The position numbers and the translations under genes were made by a program. DNA of 64,000 bases from UBA4615 sp964399635 (GTDB taxonomy: Bacteria; Pseudomonadota; Gammaproteobacteria; Burkholderiales; Burkholderiaceae_E). The notes under the pieces were generated by a model. It made no database searches. It was not told the DNA's origin and was given only the letters and a program-made list of their open reading frames with translations. Shown here piece by piece: positions 1-11,140 of this stretch. The DNA lies in assembly GCA_964399635.1 (NCBI GenBank), contig CAYNRU010000041.1, positions 62,001 to 126,000 of the forward strand, written 5' to 3'. Each line of letters starts with the position of its first letter. The first letter of the stretch is position 1.

Positions 1-1991
<1,991 letters not shown>

Positions 1992-2323
1992 TCGATGTGT
2001 TCCTCTCTGGAGGCTCGTGATCGGCATCTGAGGCCGATCTTCGACGTTTCAAGCATACGCCGTTTCAGATGGGGTCGGCATGCCGGCCACGCCACCGCAA
2101 GGGCCGAATAGGCCCTCCGAAACCGTGTGTTTCGATCGTGAATCGGATGCCGTGCACGCGACATGCGGGAAAGCCCGCAGCCCATCCGCCGAGGCGGACG
2201 GCGACATGCGACGAATGGCCGACCCAGTGCGCCGCGGGCGCGGGGCGCGCTCACGGCGAGGCCGTACGGGGAAGGCGCTCACGACGCCCGCGTGCCCGCC
2301 TCAGCGGGACGGGGGCGCGGCCG
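1992..2323. other. clpX-lon intergenic region, no gene seen
   Basis: These 332 bases separate the clpX stop from the lon start. Apart from the lon promoter candidate close to lon, I see no conserved open frame, RNA gene or strong terminator. Short GC hairpins such as CCCGC-TGAG-GCGGG (minus strand, near 2300) occur but have no T-tract. Confidence 0.6.
2026..2053 (-). promoter_or_regulatory. Candidate sigma-32 (heat-shock) promoter of lon
   Basis: On the minus strand a perfect CTTGAAA (2047-2053) is followed after 13 bases by CCTCAGAT (2026-2033), resembling the sigma-32 pattern CTTGAA / CCCCATnT. The start of transcription would fall about 30 bases before the lon ATG. A CCCCATCT string lies just upstream (about 2067-2074) and could be part of an alternative arrangement. 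lon is a classical sigma-32 target in proteobacteria; the assignment here is motif-based inference. Confidence 0.45.
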
Positions 2324-3586
2324 TCACTTGGAGCCGGCGACCTTGGGCGCGTCGGCGTAGATCACGAGCGGCTTGCCTTCGCCGTCGATCGCGTTCTCGT
2401 CGATGACGACCTTCTGCACGTTCTGAAGGCTGGGCAGGTCGTACATGATGTCGAGCAGCACGTGCTCGAGGATGGACCGCAGGCCGCGGGCGCCGGTCTT
2501 GCGCTTGAGCGCCTTGCGGGCGATCGCGAGCATCGCGGCAGGACGCACCTCGAGTTCGGCGCCTTCCATCGCGAACAGCTTCTGGTACTGCTTGATCAGC
2601 GCGTTCTTGGGCTCGACCAGGATCTCGACCAGGGCCGTCTCGTTGAGTTCATCGAGCGTGGCGACCACCGGCAGTCGTCCGACCAGTTCGGGGATGAGGC
2701 CGAACTTGATCAGATCCTCGGGCTCGGCATCGCGCAGCACGGCGCCCACCGCCCGCTCGGAGGCACTGCGGACCTCGGCTCCGAAGCCGATGCCGCTCTT
2801 CTCGGAGCGGCTGCGGATGACCTTCTCGAGACCGTCGAATGCGCCGCCGCAGATGAACAGGATGTTCGTGGTGTCGATCTGCACGAAGTCCTGGTTGGGG
2901 TGCTTGCGGCCGCCCTGCGGCGGCACCGAGGCGATGGTGCCCTCGACCAGCTTGAGCAGGGCCTGCTGCACGCCCTCGCCAGACACGTCGCGCGTGATGC
3001 TCGGGTTGTCGGACTTGCGGGAGATCTTGTCGATCTCGTCGATGTACACGATCCCGTTCTGCGCCTTCTCGACCTCGTAGTTGCAGGCCTGGAGGAGCTT
3101 CTGGATGATGTTCTCGACGTCCTCGCCCACGTAGCCCGCCTCGGTCAGCGTGGTGGCGTCCGCAATCACGAAGGGCACGTTCAGCAGGCGCGCGAGCGTC
3201 TGAGCGAGCAGCGTCTTGCCGCTGCCGGTGGGGCCGACCAGGAGGATGTTGCTCTTTGAGAGCTCGACCTCGTCCTTCTTGCCCTTGTGGCGCAGCCGCT
3301 TGTAGTGGTTGTAGACCGCGACCGACAGGATCTTCTTGGCGATGTCCTGGCCGATCACGTACTGGTCGAGGATCGCGCAGATCTCGTAGGGCGTCGGCAG
3401 CCCGGACTTGACCGCGGCCTGGGTGTCGGCCTGCGTCTCGTCACGGATGATGTCGTTGCACAGCTCGATGCATTCGTCGCAGATGAAGACCGAGGGCCCC
3501 GCGATGAGCTTGCGAACCTCGTGCTGGCTCTTTCCGCAGAACGAGCAGTACAGCAGCTTCTCGCTCGAACCCTTCTTCTCTGACAT
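2324..3586 (-). CDS. clpX: ATP-dependent Clp protease ATP-binding subunit ClpX
   Basis: AAA+ unfoldase that recognises tagged substrates and feeds them to ClpP. The 420-residue product has the N-terminal zinc-binding domain (C14-x2-C17 and CDECIELC), Walker A GPTGSGKT, Walker B IVYIDEIDK and the IGF loop (SGIGFGAEV) that docks on ClpP. The start was chosen from the ribosome-binding site: GGAG sits 6 bases before the ATG at 3584-3586, whereas the in-frame GTG at 3590-3592 overlaps that GGAG and cannot be used. It follows clpP by 64 bases in the tig-clpP-clpX-lon order typical of proteobacteria, which suggests co-expression. Confidence 0.98.
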   Translation of the reverse strand: MSEKKGSSEKLLYCSFCGKSQHEVRKLIAGPSVFICDECIELCNDIIRDETQADTQAAVKSGLPTPYEICAILDQYVIGQDIAKKILSVAVYNHYKRLRHKGKKDEVELSKSNILLVGPTGSGKTLLAQTLARLLNVPFVIADATTLTEAGYVGEDVENIIQKLLQACNYEVEKAQNGIVYIDEIDKISRKSDNPSITRDVSGEGVQQALLKLVEGTIASVPPQGGRKHPNQDFVQIDTTNILFICGGAFDGLEKVIRSRSEKSGIGFGAEVRSASERAVGAVLRDAEPEDLIKFGLIPELVGRLPVVATLDELNETALVEILVEPKNALIKQYQKLFAMEGAELEVRPAAMLAIARKALKRKTGARGLRSILEHVLLDIMYDLPSLQNVQKVVIDENAIDGEGKPLVIYADAPKVAGSK

Positions 3587-3650
3587 GGTCACTCCGTCTG
3601 GAGAGCGAACGGGCTACCACGCTGATGGCACGTGGCAGGCCCGGGACGCA

Positions 3651-4313
<663 letters not shown>

Positions 4314-4330
4314 CGTGGCGCTCCTCGTGT

Positions 4331-5635
4331 TCAGCCGTTGCCGGCCATCAATTCGTCGAAGCCCAGGGGCTTGTCGGTCACACTGGCCTTGGACAGGACC
4401 CAGTCGACCACGTTCTGCTCGACCACGACGGCCTCGACCTCGGCGAGACGCTCGCGATCGCTGAAGTACCAGCGGATCACCTCGCCCGGATTCTCGTAGG
4501 ACTGGGCGAACTCCTCGATCTGCTTGCGCAGCTGGTCGGGCTTGGCCTGGAGCCCTTGCGTCTTGACGATCTCCGCCACGATCAGGCCCAGCCGCACGCG
4601 CTTGCCGGCGGTCTCGGTGAAGGCCCCCGGCGGTATCGGCATGTCCTTGACGTCCATGCCGCGCTGCTTGAAGTCGGCGCGCGCCCGCTCGGCCAGGCTC
4701 TCGGACTCGCTCTGGACCAGGGCCTTGGGCACCTCGATGGCCGACAGCGCCGGCAGCGCCTCCATGACCGCGGTCTTGACGCGGGTGCGCAGCCGCTGGC
4801 CGACCTCGCGCTCGAGGTTGGCGCGGACGTCGGCCCGGAGCTTCTCGATGGTGCCGTCGGCGACGCCCAGCTGCCTGGCGAACTCGGCGTCGATCTCGGG
4901 CAGGTGCGGCGCCTCGACCTTGCGCACGACGACCTCGAACTGGGCGGTCTTGCCGGCGAGCTCCTTGGCGCTGTAGTCGGCCGGGAACGCGACGGGGAAG
5001 GTCAGCGTGTCGTCGACCGACGCGCCGCGCACGCCGGTCTCGAAGTCGCCCAGCATCCGTCCCTCGCCGAGGGTGAACGGAAAGTCGGTGGCGGTGCCGC
5101 CGTCGAAGGCGACGCCATCGAGCGTGCCGGCGAAGTCGATGGTGACGCGGTCGCCGTCGGCGGCGGGCCGGCTTGCCGGCTCCCAGATCGTGCGCTGCTT
5201 GCGCAGGATCTCGAGGGTCTTGTCGACCTCGGCCTCGCCGACCGTGCACTGCGGACGTTCGACGGCCAGGGCCGAGGGCTCGCCCAGCCTCACCTCGGGG
5301 TAGACCTCGAAGATCGCCGTGAACCCGGCGAGCCCTTCGGTGGCCTCCTCGCGCGCCTCGATGCGGGGCTGGCCCGCGATCCGCAGGCCGTGCTCGGTCA
5401 CGGCATCGCTGAGCGCCTTGGAGACGGCGTCACCGAGCGCCTCGGACTGCACCTGCGCTCCGTAGGACTGCTCGATCATCTTCATCGGCACCTTGCCGGG
5501 CCGAAAGCCGGGCATGCGTACCGTACGCGCCATGTCGCGCAGCTTGCGCTCGACCTGACCGCCGATGTCGGTCATCGAGACCGACAGGCTCAGGCGACGC
5601 TCGAGCGCGCCGGTCGATTCCAGTTGAGTGGCCAT
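4331..5635 (-). CDS. tig: Trigger factor, ribosome-associated chaperone
   Basis: Peptidyl-prolyl isomerase and chaperone that meets nascent chains at the ribosome exit tunnel. The 434-residue protein has the N-terminal ribosome-binding signature GFRPGKVP (near residue 43), a central FKBP-like domain (GDRVTIDFAGTLDGVAF) and the helical C-terminal domain. The frame is open further upstream through the tRNA-Leu gene, but family members begin at MATQLEST, so the ATG at 5633-5635 (preceded by a weak GCGAGAAG) is chosen. It is first in the tig-clpP-clpX group. Confidence 0.97.
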   Translation of the reverse strand: MATQLESTGALERRLSLSVSMTDIGGQVERKLRDMARTVRMPGFRPGKVPMKMIEQSYGAQVQSEALGDAVSKALSDAVTEHGLRIAGQPRIEAREEATEGLAGFTAIFEVYPEVRLGEPSALAVERPQCTVGEAEVDKTLEILRKQRTIWEPASRPAADGDRVTIDFAGTLDGVAFDGGTATDFPFTLGEGRMLGDFETGVRGASVDDTLTFPVAFPADYSAKELAGKTAQFEVVVRKVEAPHLPEIDAEFARQLGVADGTIEKLRADVRANLEREVGQRLRTRVKTAVMEALPALSAIEVPKALVQSESESLAERARADFKQRGMDVKDMPIPPGAFTETAGKRVRLGLIVAEIVKTQGLQAKPDQLRKQIEEFAQSYENPGEVIRWYFSDRERLAEVEAVVVEQNVVDWVLSKASVTDKPLGFDELMAGNG

Positions 5636-5721
5636 CTTCTCGCTATCCAAGTCTCGTGTTCGTGGCGTGTCAGGGGGTACGCGGGGGATGCGGCGCGCGG
5701 GCGAGCCCGGAGGGAGCGCCC

Positions 5722-5806
5722 TGGTGCGGCCGAAAGGACTCGAACCTTCACGCCTCTCGGCGCCAGGACCTAAACCTGGTGCGTCTACCGATTCCGCCAC
5801 GGCCGC
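5722..5806 (-). tRNA. tRNA-Leu (anticodon UAG)
   Basis: An 85-base tRNA on the minus strand, including an encoded CCA end (5722-5724). The acceptor stem GCGGCCG pairs perfectly with CGGCCGC, the T arm reads GGTTCGAGTCC, and the anticodon loop TTTAGGT gives anticodon TAG, read as CUA-type leucine codons. The long variable arm (CGCCGAGAGGCG region) is the mark of a class II leucine tRNA. It lies 86 bases upstream of tig, an arrangement common in Burkholderiales. Confidence 0.96.
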
Positions 5807-5851
5807 GCGGGGGCCGCGCCGGCCCCACTGCGCGACATTGTAGACGAACGC

Positions 5852-8800
5852 TCAGACCGACCCCGCCGGCAGGGCCGGGGACTCGGGGCCGCCGAGTCCG
5901 GCGGCACCCGAGCCGGCGGTTTCCGGGCGCACCCGGTACCAGGCGACGTAGAGGGCCGGCACGAACAGCACCGTCAGCACGGTGGCCACGATCAGGCCGC
6001 CCATGATGGCGAAGGCCATCGGCCCCCAGAGCACGTCGCGCGAGAGCGGCACCATCGCGAAGATGGCCGCGGCCGCGGTCAGCACGATCGGGCGGAAACG
6101 GCGCACGGCCGACTCCCGCACCGCCTCCCACAGGCCGTGGCCGTCGGCCTCGTACTGCCGGATCTGGTCGACCAGGATCACGGTGTTGCGCATGATCATG
6201 CCGCCCAGGGCGATGGTGCCGAGCAGCGCCACGAAGCCGAACGGGCGGCCGGAGGCGAGCAGCGCCGCGGCCACGCCCACCACCCCGAGCGGCGCGGTGA
6301 GCAGCACCATGAGGGTCAGCGAGAAGCGCCGCAGCTGAATCATCAGCAGCGCCACGACCAGCGCCAGCATCATCGGCATGCCGGCGCCGATCGAGGACTG
6401 GGCCTTGACGTTGTCCTCGTAGGGGCCGCCCGCCTCGATCCGGTAGCCCGGCGGCAGGCCGGCCCGGATGCGGTCGAGCAGCGGGTCGATCTGCATCGCC
6501 ACGTCGGGCGCCTGGACGCCGTCGACCAGGTCGGCGCGCACCGTCAGGTTGGGCTCGCGGCTGCGCCGCCAGATGATCGGCTCCTCCATCACCTCGCTCA
6601 CGGTCGCGATCTGAGACAGCGGTACCGAGCGACCGAGCGCGGTCTGGATCTGCAGGTTCGGCAGGTTGGCGAGGCTCAGGCGCTCGCCCTGCGGCGCCCG
6701 CATCACGACCTCGATCAGCTTGTCGCGCTCGCGGTACGTGCCGAGCACGGCGCCGGACACCGCCCCGCCGAGCGCGCGCGCCACCTGCGCGCTGGACAGC
6801 CCGATCGCGCGGGCCTTGTCCTGGTCGACATCGATGCGCACCGCCGGCGAGCGCTCGCCCCAGTCGGCATGGGTGTCCACCGTGTAGGGGTTGGCGCGGA
6901 TGACCTCGGCGACCTGCTCGCCGATCGCCTTCAGGCGCTGTGGCTCTGGGCCGAGCACGCGGAACTGCACGGGGTACGCGACCGGGGGGCCCAGCGCCGT
7001 GCGGAACGCGCGCGTGCGGATGCCCGGGAAGGACTGATCCAGCTCGGCGCGGATGCGCGGCAGCGCGCGGTCGCGGCCGGGTACGTCCTTGGTCAGGATC
7101 ACGAACTGGGCGAAGTTGGGCCGGAACAGCTGCTGGTCGAGGGACAGGTAGTAGCGCGGCGAGCCGTTGCCCACGTAGCCCACGAAGGTGGCGATGTCGG
7201 GGTCCTTGGAGAGGAATCCCTCCAGGCGCCTGGCCTGCGCCTCGGTCGCCCGGAAGGAGGCGCCTTCGGGGAGCCACAGCTCGACCAGGATCTCGGCGCG
7301 GTCCGACGACGGGAAGAACTGCTTCTCGGTCGCCTTCATGCCCAGCAGCCCCAACCCGAACAGCGCGACCGTGGCGGCTATGGTCAGCCAGCGCCGGCGC
7401 ATGCAGAAGTCGATGGTGGCGCGCAGCCGCCTGTAGAAGCGGGTGTCGAACACTTCGTGACGGGCGCCCGGATTCACCTTGAGCAGGTAATAGCCGATGA
7501 ATGGGGTCGCGACGATCGCGGCGACCCAGGACACCAGAAGCGCGATCGTGACCACCGCGAAGATCGCGAAGGTGTACTCGCCGGTGGTCGAGCGGGCGGT
7601 CGCTATCGGCAGGAAGCCGGCGGCGGTGATCAGCGTGCCAGTCAGCATCGGGAACGCGGTGCTGCGATACGCGAAGGTGGCCGCCGCGAAACGGTCCTGG
7701 CCCTCCTCCACCTTGCGGGCCATCATCTCGACGACGATCATCGCGTCGTCCACCAGCAGCCCCAGGGCGATGATCAGCGCGCCGGTCGAGATCCGGTGCA
7801 GGTCGATGCCGAACCAGGACATCATCAGGAAGGTGCCCGCCAGCACCAGCGGAATGGTGAGTGCCACCACCCCGCCCGCCCGCAGCCCGAGACTCAGGAA
7901 GGACACCGCGAGCACGATCGCGACCGCCTCGAGCAGCGAGGCGACGAACAGTCCCACGGCCCGCTTGACGATGCGCGGCTGGTCGGAGACCTTGGCGAAC
8001 TCGACGCCGATCGGCAGGTCGGACTTGATCCGGGCCATCGCCGCCTCGAGGTTCTCGCCCAGCTGCAGCACGTCGCCCGAGGGGGCCATCGCGACCGACA
8101 GGCCGATCGCCTGGCGCCCGTTGAAGCGCATCGTCGGTGCCGGCGGGTCGGCGTCGCCCCTGAACACGCGGGCGGCGTCGCCCAGGCGCACGGTGCGCCC
8201 GCCGATGTTGAGCCGCAGCTCCTGCACCTCTCGGACCGTATCGAACTGGCCGGTGACCCGCAGCGGGACCTGGTGGGTCTCGCCCTGCACGGCCCCGGCC
8301 GGCGTCACGATGTTCTGCGCGGCGAGCTGCTCGGCGATCCTGGCCGGGTCGATGCCGAGGTTGGCGAGCGTCTGTGGGGACAGCTCGATGTAGACCTTCT
8401 CGTCCTGCACCCCCACCAGCTCGATCTTGGAGACGTCGGGGATCCGCAGCAGCGACTGGCGGATCGACTCGACCGTGTCGCGCAGCTCGCCCAGCGAGTA
8501 GCCGTCGCCGGTGAAGGCGTAGATGGTGCCGAAGACGTCGCCGAACTCGTCGTTGAAGAACGGCCCGACGACCTCCGCGGGCATCTGCGAGCGGATGTCG
8601 CCGACCTTCTTGCGGACCTGATACCAGATCTGCGGCACCTCGGCGCGGGGCGCGATGTCCTTGAGCTCCAGCACGATCAGGGACTCGCCCGGCTTGGAGT
8701 AGCTGCGGGTCCATTTGAAGTAGGGCGTCTCCTGCAGCTTCTTCTCGATGCGATCGGTGATCTGGCGGTCGACCTGCTCGGTGGTGGCACCCGGCCAGAG

Positions 8801-9007
8801 GGTGCGCACGACCATCGCCCTGAACGCGAAGTCCGGATCCTCGCGCTGGCCGAGCTTGAAGAAGGCGAGCGAGCCGGCGATGGCCACCACCATCAGGAAG
8901 AACAGCGTCAGCTGGGGATGGCGCAGCGCCGCGGCCGAAACATTGAAGCGCCCCCCCGCGCCGGACGCGCCCGGCGCGGCCGGGCCATCCTCGGGACGCG
9001 CGCTCAT
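5852..9007 (-). CDS. RND-family efflux transporter, inner-membrane permease
   Basis: Proton-driven resistance-nodulation-division pump of 1051 residues. A first membrane helix at about residues 35-52 (LTLFFLMVVAIAGSLAFF) is followed by a large periplasmic loop, a six-helix block, a second periplasmic loop and the C-terminal helices. TM4 contains LLVDDAMIVVEMM; the paired Asp residues are the proton relay of the family. Its ATG overlaps the stop of the upstream membrane-fusion protein (ATGA), so the two are translationally coupled. It resembles the AcrB/HAE1-like branch more than the heavy-metal CusA branch, but the substrate cannot be read from sequence. No outer-membrane TolC-type gene is adjacent. 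Confidence 0.93.
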   Translation of the reverse strand: MSARPEDGPAAPGASGAGGRFNVSAAALRHPQLTLFFLMVVAIAGSLAFFKLGQREDPDFAFRAMVVRTLWPGATTEQVDRQITDRIEKKLQETPYFKWTRSYSKPGESLIVLELKDIAPRAEVPQIWYQVRKKVGDIRSQMPAEVVGPFFNDEFGDVFGTIYAFTGDGYSLGELRDTVESIRQSLLRIPDVSKIELVGVQDEKVYIELSPQTLANLGIDPARIAEQLAAQNIVTPAGAVQGETHQVPLRVTGQFDTVREVQELRLNIGGRTVRLGDAARVFRGDADPPAPTMRFNGRQAIGLSVAMAPSGDVLQLGENLEAAMARIKSDLPIGVEFAKVSDQPRIVKRAVGLFVASLLEAVAIVLAVSFLSLGLRAGGVVALTIPLVLAGTFLMMSWFGIDLHRISTGALIIALGLLVDDAMIVVEMMARKVEEGQDRFAAATFAYRSTAFPMLTGTLITAAGFLPIATARSTTGEYTFAIFAVVTIALLVSWVAAIVATPFIGYYLLKVNPGARHEVFDTRFYRRLRATIDFCMRRRWLTIAATVALFGLGLLGMKATEKQFFPSSDRAEILVELWLPEGASFRATEAQARRLEGFLSKDPDIATFVGYVGNGSPRYYLSLDQQLFRPNFAQFVILTKDVPGRDRALPRIRAELDQSFPGIRTRAFRTALGPPVAYPVQFRVLGPEPQRLKAIGEQVAEVIRANPYTVDTHADWGERSPAVRIDVDQDKARAIGLSSAQVARALGGAVSGAVLGTYRERDKLIEVVMRAPQGERLSLANLPNLQIQTALGRSVPLSQIATVSEVMEEPIIWRRSREPNLTVRADLVDGVQAPDVAMQIDPLLDRIRAGLPPGYRIEAGGPYEDNVKAQSSIGAGMPMMLALVVALLMIQLRRFSLTLMVLLTAPLGVVGVAAALLASGRPFGFVALLGTIALGGMIMRNTVILVDQIRQYEADGHGLWEAVRESAVRRFRPIVLTAAAAIFAMVPLSRDVLWGPMAFAIMGGLIVATVLTVLFVPALYVAWYRVRPETAGSGAAGLGGPESPALPAGSV

Positions 9008-10146
9008 CGGGCGCTCCCCGTGCCCTGGGCGCCCGCCGGCGTCGCGGTCGGGGCGGGCTGCGGCGGCGCGAGCGGGTCGTCCAGCACCCGCACCGGCTGC
9101 TTGGGCAGCAGCAGGTTCGCGCCGGCCGTGACGATGCGGTCGCCGGGCCGCAGGCCGCCGGAGATCCGGACGGCGTCGTCCAGCAGGCCGGCCGTCGTCA
9201 CCTGCACGGACTCGACGGTACTGCTGGCCGGGTCGACGCGCCACACCCGCGGCACGCCGTCGCGCGACTGGAGCGCCGATAGCGGCAGCACGAAGACCGG
9301 CTCGCTCGTGCGCAGCGCCTGCACCACGGCGGTCATGCCGAGCGCCACGCCGTCGAGCTCGCCGGCGAGCGTGATGCGGGCGGCGTAGGTACGCGAGGCG
9401 GGATCGGAGATCGGCGAGATCTCGCGCACCCGTCCCGCCAGGACGCGGTTGCCAAGGGCGGGCACCAGCACCGCCCAGCGCGACGAGGCGCGGGCGTCGG
9501 CGAGCGCCGACTCGGGAATGTTGAAGGCGATCTCGCGCTCGCCGGTGTGGGCGACGCGGATCACCGCCTGGCCGGCGGCGACGACCTGCCCGACCTCGGC
9601 CTCGACCGCGGTCACGACCCCCTGCGTGTCGGCGCGCAGCACCTGGAAGCCGACCGCGTTGCGGGCCTGCTGCAGTTGCGCCTCGGCCGCGTTCAGGCGC
9701 GCCGCGGCCGCGTCGTGGGTCGCCTGCTGGCGGTCGAGGGAGGCCTGGCTGATGTAGTTCTGGACACGAAGGCTGCGCAGCCGATCGAGCTCCACCACTG
9801 CCAGATCACGGTCGGTGCGCGCCGCCAGCAGCTGCGCCTGCTGCGCCGCCACCGCCGGGGCGAGATCGAGCGGATCGAGTCTGGCCAGGACCTGCCCGGG
9901 CACGACCCGGTCGCCGACCGACACAGTGCGCTGCGACAGCTTGCCGCCGACCCGAAAGCCGAGCCGCGCCTCGATCCGTGGCCGGACCTCGCCGGGCAGC
10001 TGGAGCGCCACCGTGGTCGACTGTGGCTGGACGACGACCGTGCGCACCGGCCGGGGCGGCTCGACCTTGACCGCGACCTCTTTGGGGGAGCATGCCGCCA
10101 GCGCGAATGTGGTGACGACGGTGGCGATCGACTGGAGCGAGAGCAT
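9004..10146 (-). CDS. RND efflux periplasmic adaptor (membrane-fusion lipoprotein)
   Basis: Adaptor protein of about 380 residues linking the inner-membrane pump to an outer-membrane channel. It starts with a lipoprotein signal (LSLQSIATVVTTFALAAC; lipobox LAAC), then a lipoyl/barrel-sandwich half (VQPQSTTVALQLPGEV), a coiled-coil hairpin (AQQAQLLAARTDRDLAVVE onwards) and a beta-barrel domain. Two in-frame ATGs lie close together (10150-10152 and 10144-10146). An ACGAG sits about 6 bases before the second and directly abuts the first, so I chose the second. The 3' end overlaps the pump gene by 4 bases. A strong near-palindrome lies immediately upstream. Confidence 0.92.
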   Translation of the reverse strand: MLSLQSIATVVTTFALAACSPKEVAVKVEPPRPVRTVVVQPQSTTVALQLPGEVRPRIEARLGFRVGGKLSQRTVSVGDRVVPGQVLARLDPLDLAPAVAAQQAQLLAARTDRDLAVVELDRLRSLRVQNYISQASLDRQQATHDAAAARLNAAEAQLQQARNAVGFQVLRADTQGVVTAVEAEVGQVVAAGQAVIRVAHTGEREIAFNIPESALADARASSRWAVLVPALGNRVLAGRVREISPISDPASRTYAARITLAGELDGVALGMTAVVQALRTSEPVFVLPLSALQSRDGVPRVWRVDPASSTVESVQVTTAGLLDDAVRISGGLRPGDRIVTAGANLLLPKQPVRVLDDPLAPPQPAPTATPAGAQGTGSAR

Positions 10147-10156
10147 CGACATCTCG

Positions 10157-10182
10157 TTAATGACTGACGGGTTAGTAATTAA
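10157..10182. promoter_or_regulatory. 26-bp near-palindrome, TetR-type operator candidate
   Basis: The left arm TTAATGACTGAC and the reverse complement of the right arm TTAATTACTAAC agree at 10 of 12 positions around a central GG. It sits about 10 bases upstream of the RND adaptor start and between the divergent efflux and hpnC transcripts. It is AT-rich against a very GC-rich background. Size and position fit a repressor operator for the efflux pair, as commonly seen for TetR-family regulators of RND pumps, but no regulator gene is present in this window. Confidence 0.6.
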
Positions 10183-10236
10183 GATAGCGGGGCACGTGTT
10201 CGGTGTCAATGCCGCGAAGCGGCGGATCCGACCGCC

Positions 10237-10242
10237 TACAAT
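10237..10242 (+). promoter_or_regulatory. Candidate -10 element for hpnC
   Basis: TACAAT matches the sigma-70 -10 consensus at five of six positions and lies 7 bases before the hpnC GTG. No convincing -35 is seen at the usual spacing. If real, transcription would start at or next to the start codon, which would make the mRNA leaderless; no ribosome-binding site is visible before that GTG. Confidence 0.35.
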
Positions 10243-10249
10243 CCCGGCC

Positions 10250-11140
10250 GTGGCCTCCCCTCTGCACGGCGTCGAGCACTACGAGAACTTCCCGGTCGCG
10301 TCGTGGTTGATGCCGGCGCGTCTGCGGCCGGCCGTGGTCGCGATCTACCGCTTCGCCCGGCATGCCGACGACGTCGCCGACGAGGGCGACGCGCCCCCCG
10401 GCGAGCGGCTTGCCGCGCTCGCCGCGCTGCGCTCGGACATCGCCCTGGCACGCGCCGGCGCCGCTCCGGCCTCCCCGCTCGTCGCGGCGCTGGTGCCCCA
10501 CGTGCAAGCGCATGCGCTCGACTGGAGTCGGTTCGAGGCCTTGCTCGATGCGTTTGCCCAGGACGTCACCGTGACCCGCTATGCCGACTTTGCATCGCTG
10601 CAGGCCTACTGCCGCCGGTCCGCCGACCCGGTGGGTCAGCTGGTGCTGGCGCTGTCCGGCAGGCTGGACGAGCCCAACCGCGTCCTCTCCGACCGGATCT
10701 GCACGGCGCTGCAGCTGATCAACTTCCTGCAGGACGCCGACGTCGACTGGCGGCGCGGCCGGCTCTACCTGCCGCTCGACACGCTCGCCCGACAGGGCAT
10801 CGACGAGCAGGAGGTCGACCGGGCAGTGCGCGCCGGCCGCGCGTCGAGCGCGCTGCGCGCCTGCGTGGCCGCCGAGGCGCAGCGCGCCGGCTCGCTGCTC
10901 GCGGGCGGCTCGGCCCTGCCCGCACGGGTCGGCGGGCGGCTCGGCTGGGAGCTGCGCGCCGTGGTCGCGGGCGGGCGGCGCATCCTCGAGCGGCTCGCCG
11001 ACGGCGGCCACGACCCGTTCGCGCGGCGCCCGGCCCTGACCGGGCGAGATGCCCCGGCGCTCGCTGCGGCGGTGCTTCGGCTGGCGCTCCATGGGCGCGC
11101 TGGGCTGCCCGCGCCCCACCACGGATCCACATCCCGATGA
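10250..11140 (+). CDS. hpnC: HpnC, squalene-synthase-like hydroxysqualene pathway enzyme
   Basis: Member of the squalene/phytoene synthase family that acts with HpnD and HpnE to make squalene from farnesyl diphosphate for hopanoids. In the described three-enzyme route HpnD makes presqualene diphosphate and HpnC converts it to hydroxysqualene. The 296-residue product starts near the family signature VEHYENFPVASWLMPARLRP and has the first Asp-rich motif RHADDVADEGD and the second region LQLINFLQDADVDWRRGR. The GTG at 10250 is chosen because homologues begin just before VEHYENFPVAS; the frame is open far upstream into the efflux gene region. Its stop overlaps hpnD by 4 bases (ATGA). Confidence 0.92.
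   Translation: MASPLHGVEHYENFPVASWLMPARLRPAVVAIYRFARHADDVADEGDAPPGERLAALAALRSDIALARAGAAPASPLVAALVPHVQAHALDWSRFEALLDAFAQDVTVTRYADFASLQAYCRRSADPVGQLVLALSGRLDEPNRVLSDRICTALQLINFLQDADVDWRRGRLYLPLDTLARQGIDEQEVDRAVRAGRASSALRACVAAEAQRAGSLLAGGSALPARVGGRLGWELRAVVAGGRRILERLADGGHDPFARRPALTGRDAPALAAAVLRLALHGRAGLPAPHHGSTSR

Noticed and set aside
3587..3592. GTG start of clpX at 3592
   Set aside because: The GTG overlaps the GGAG that serves as ribosome-binding site; the ATG at 3586 has proper spacing.
4331..5800. Longer trigger factor starting at 5800
   Set aside because: The extra N-terminus reads through the tRNA-Leu gene and is not part of the family.
6137..9388. Plus-strand open frame of more than 1000 codons opposite the RND pump
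   Set aside because: Antisense shadow of the pump; no domain or ribosome-binding site.
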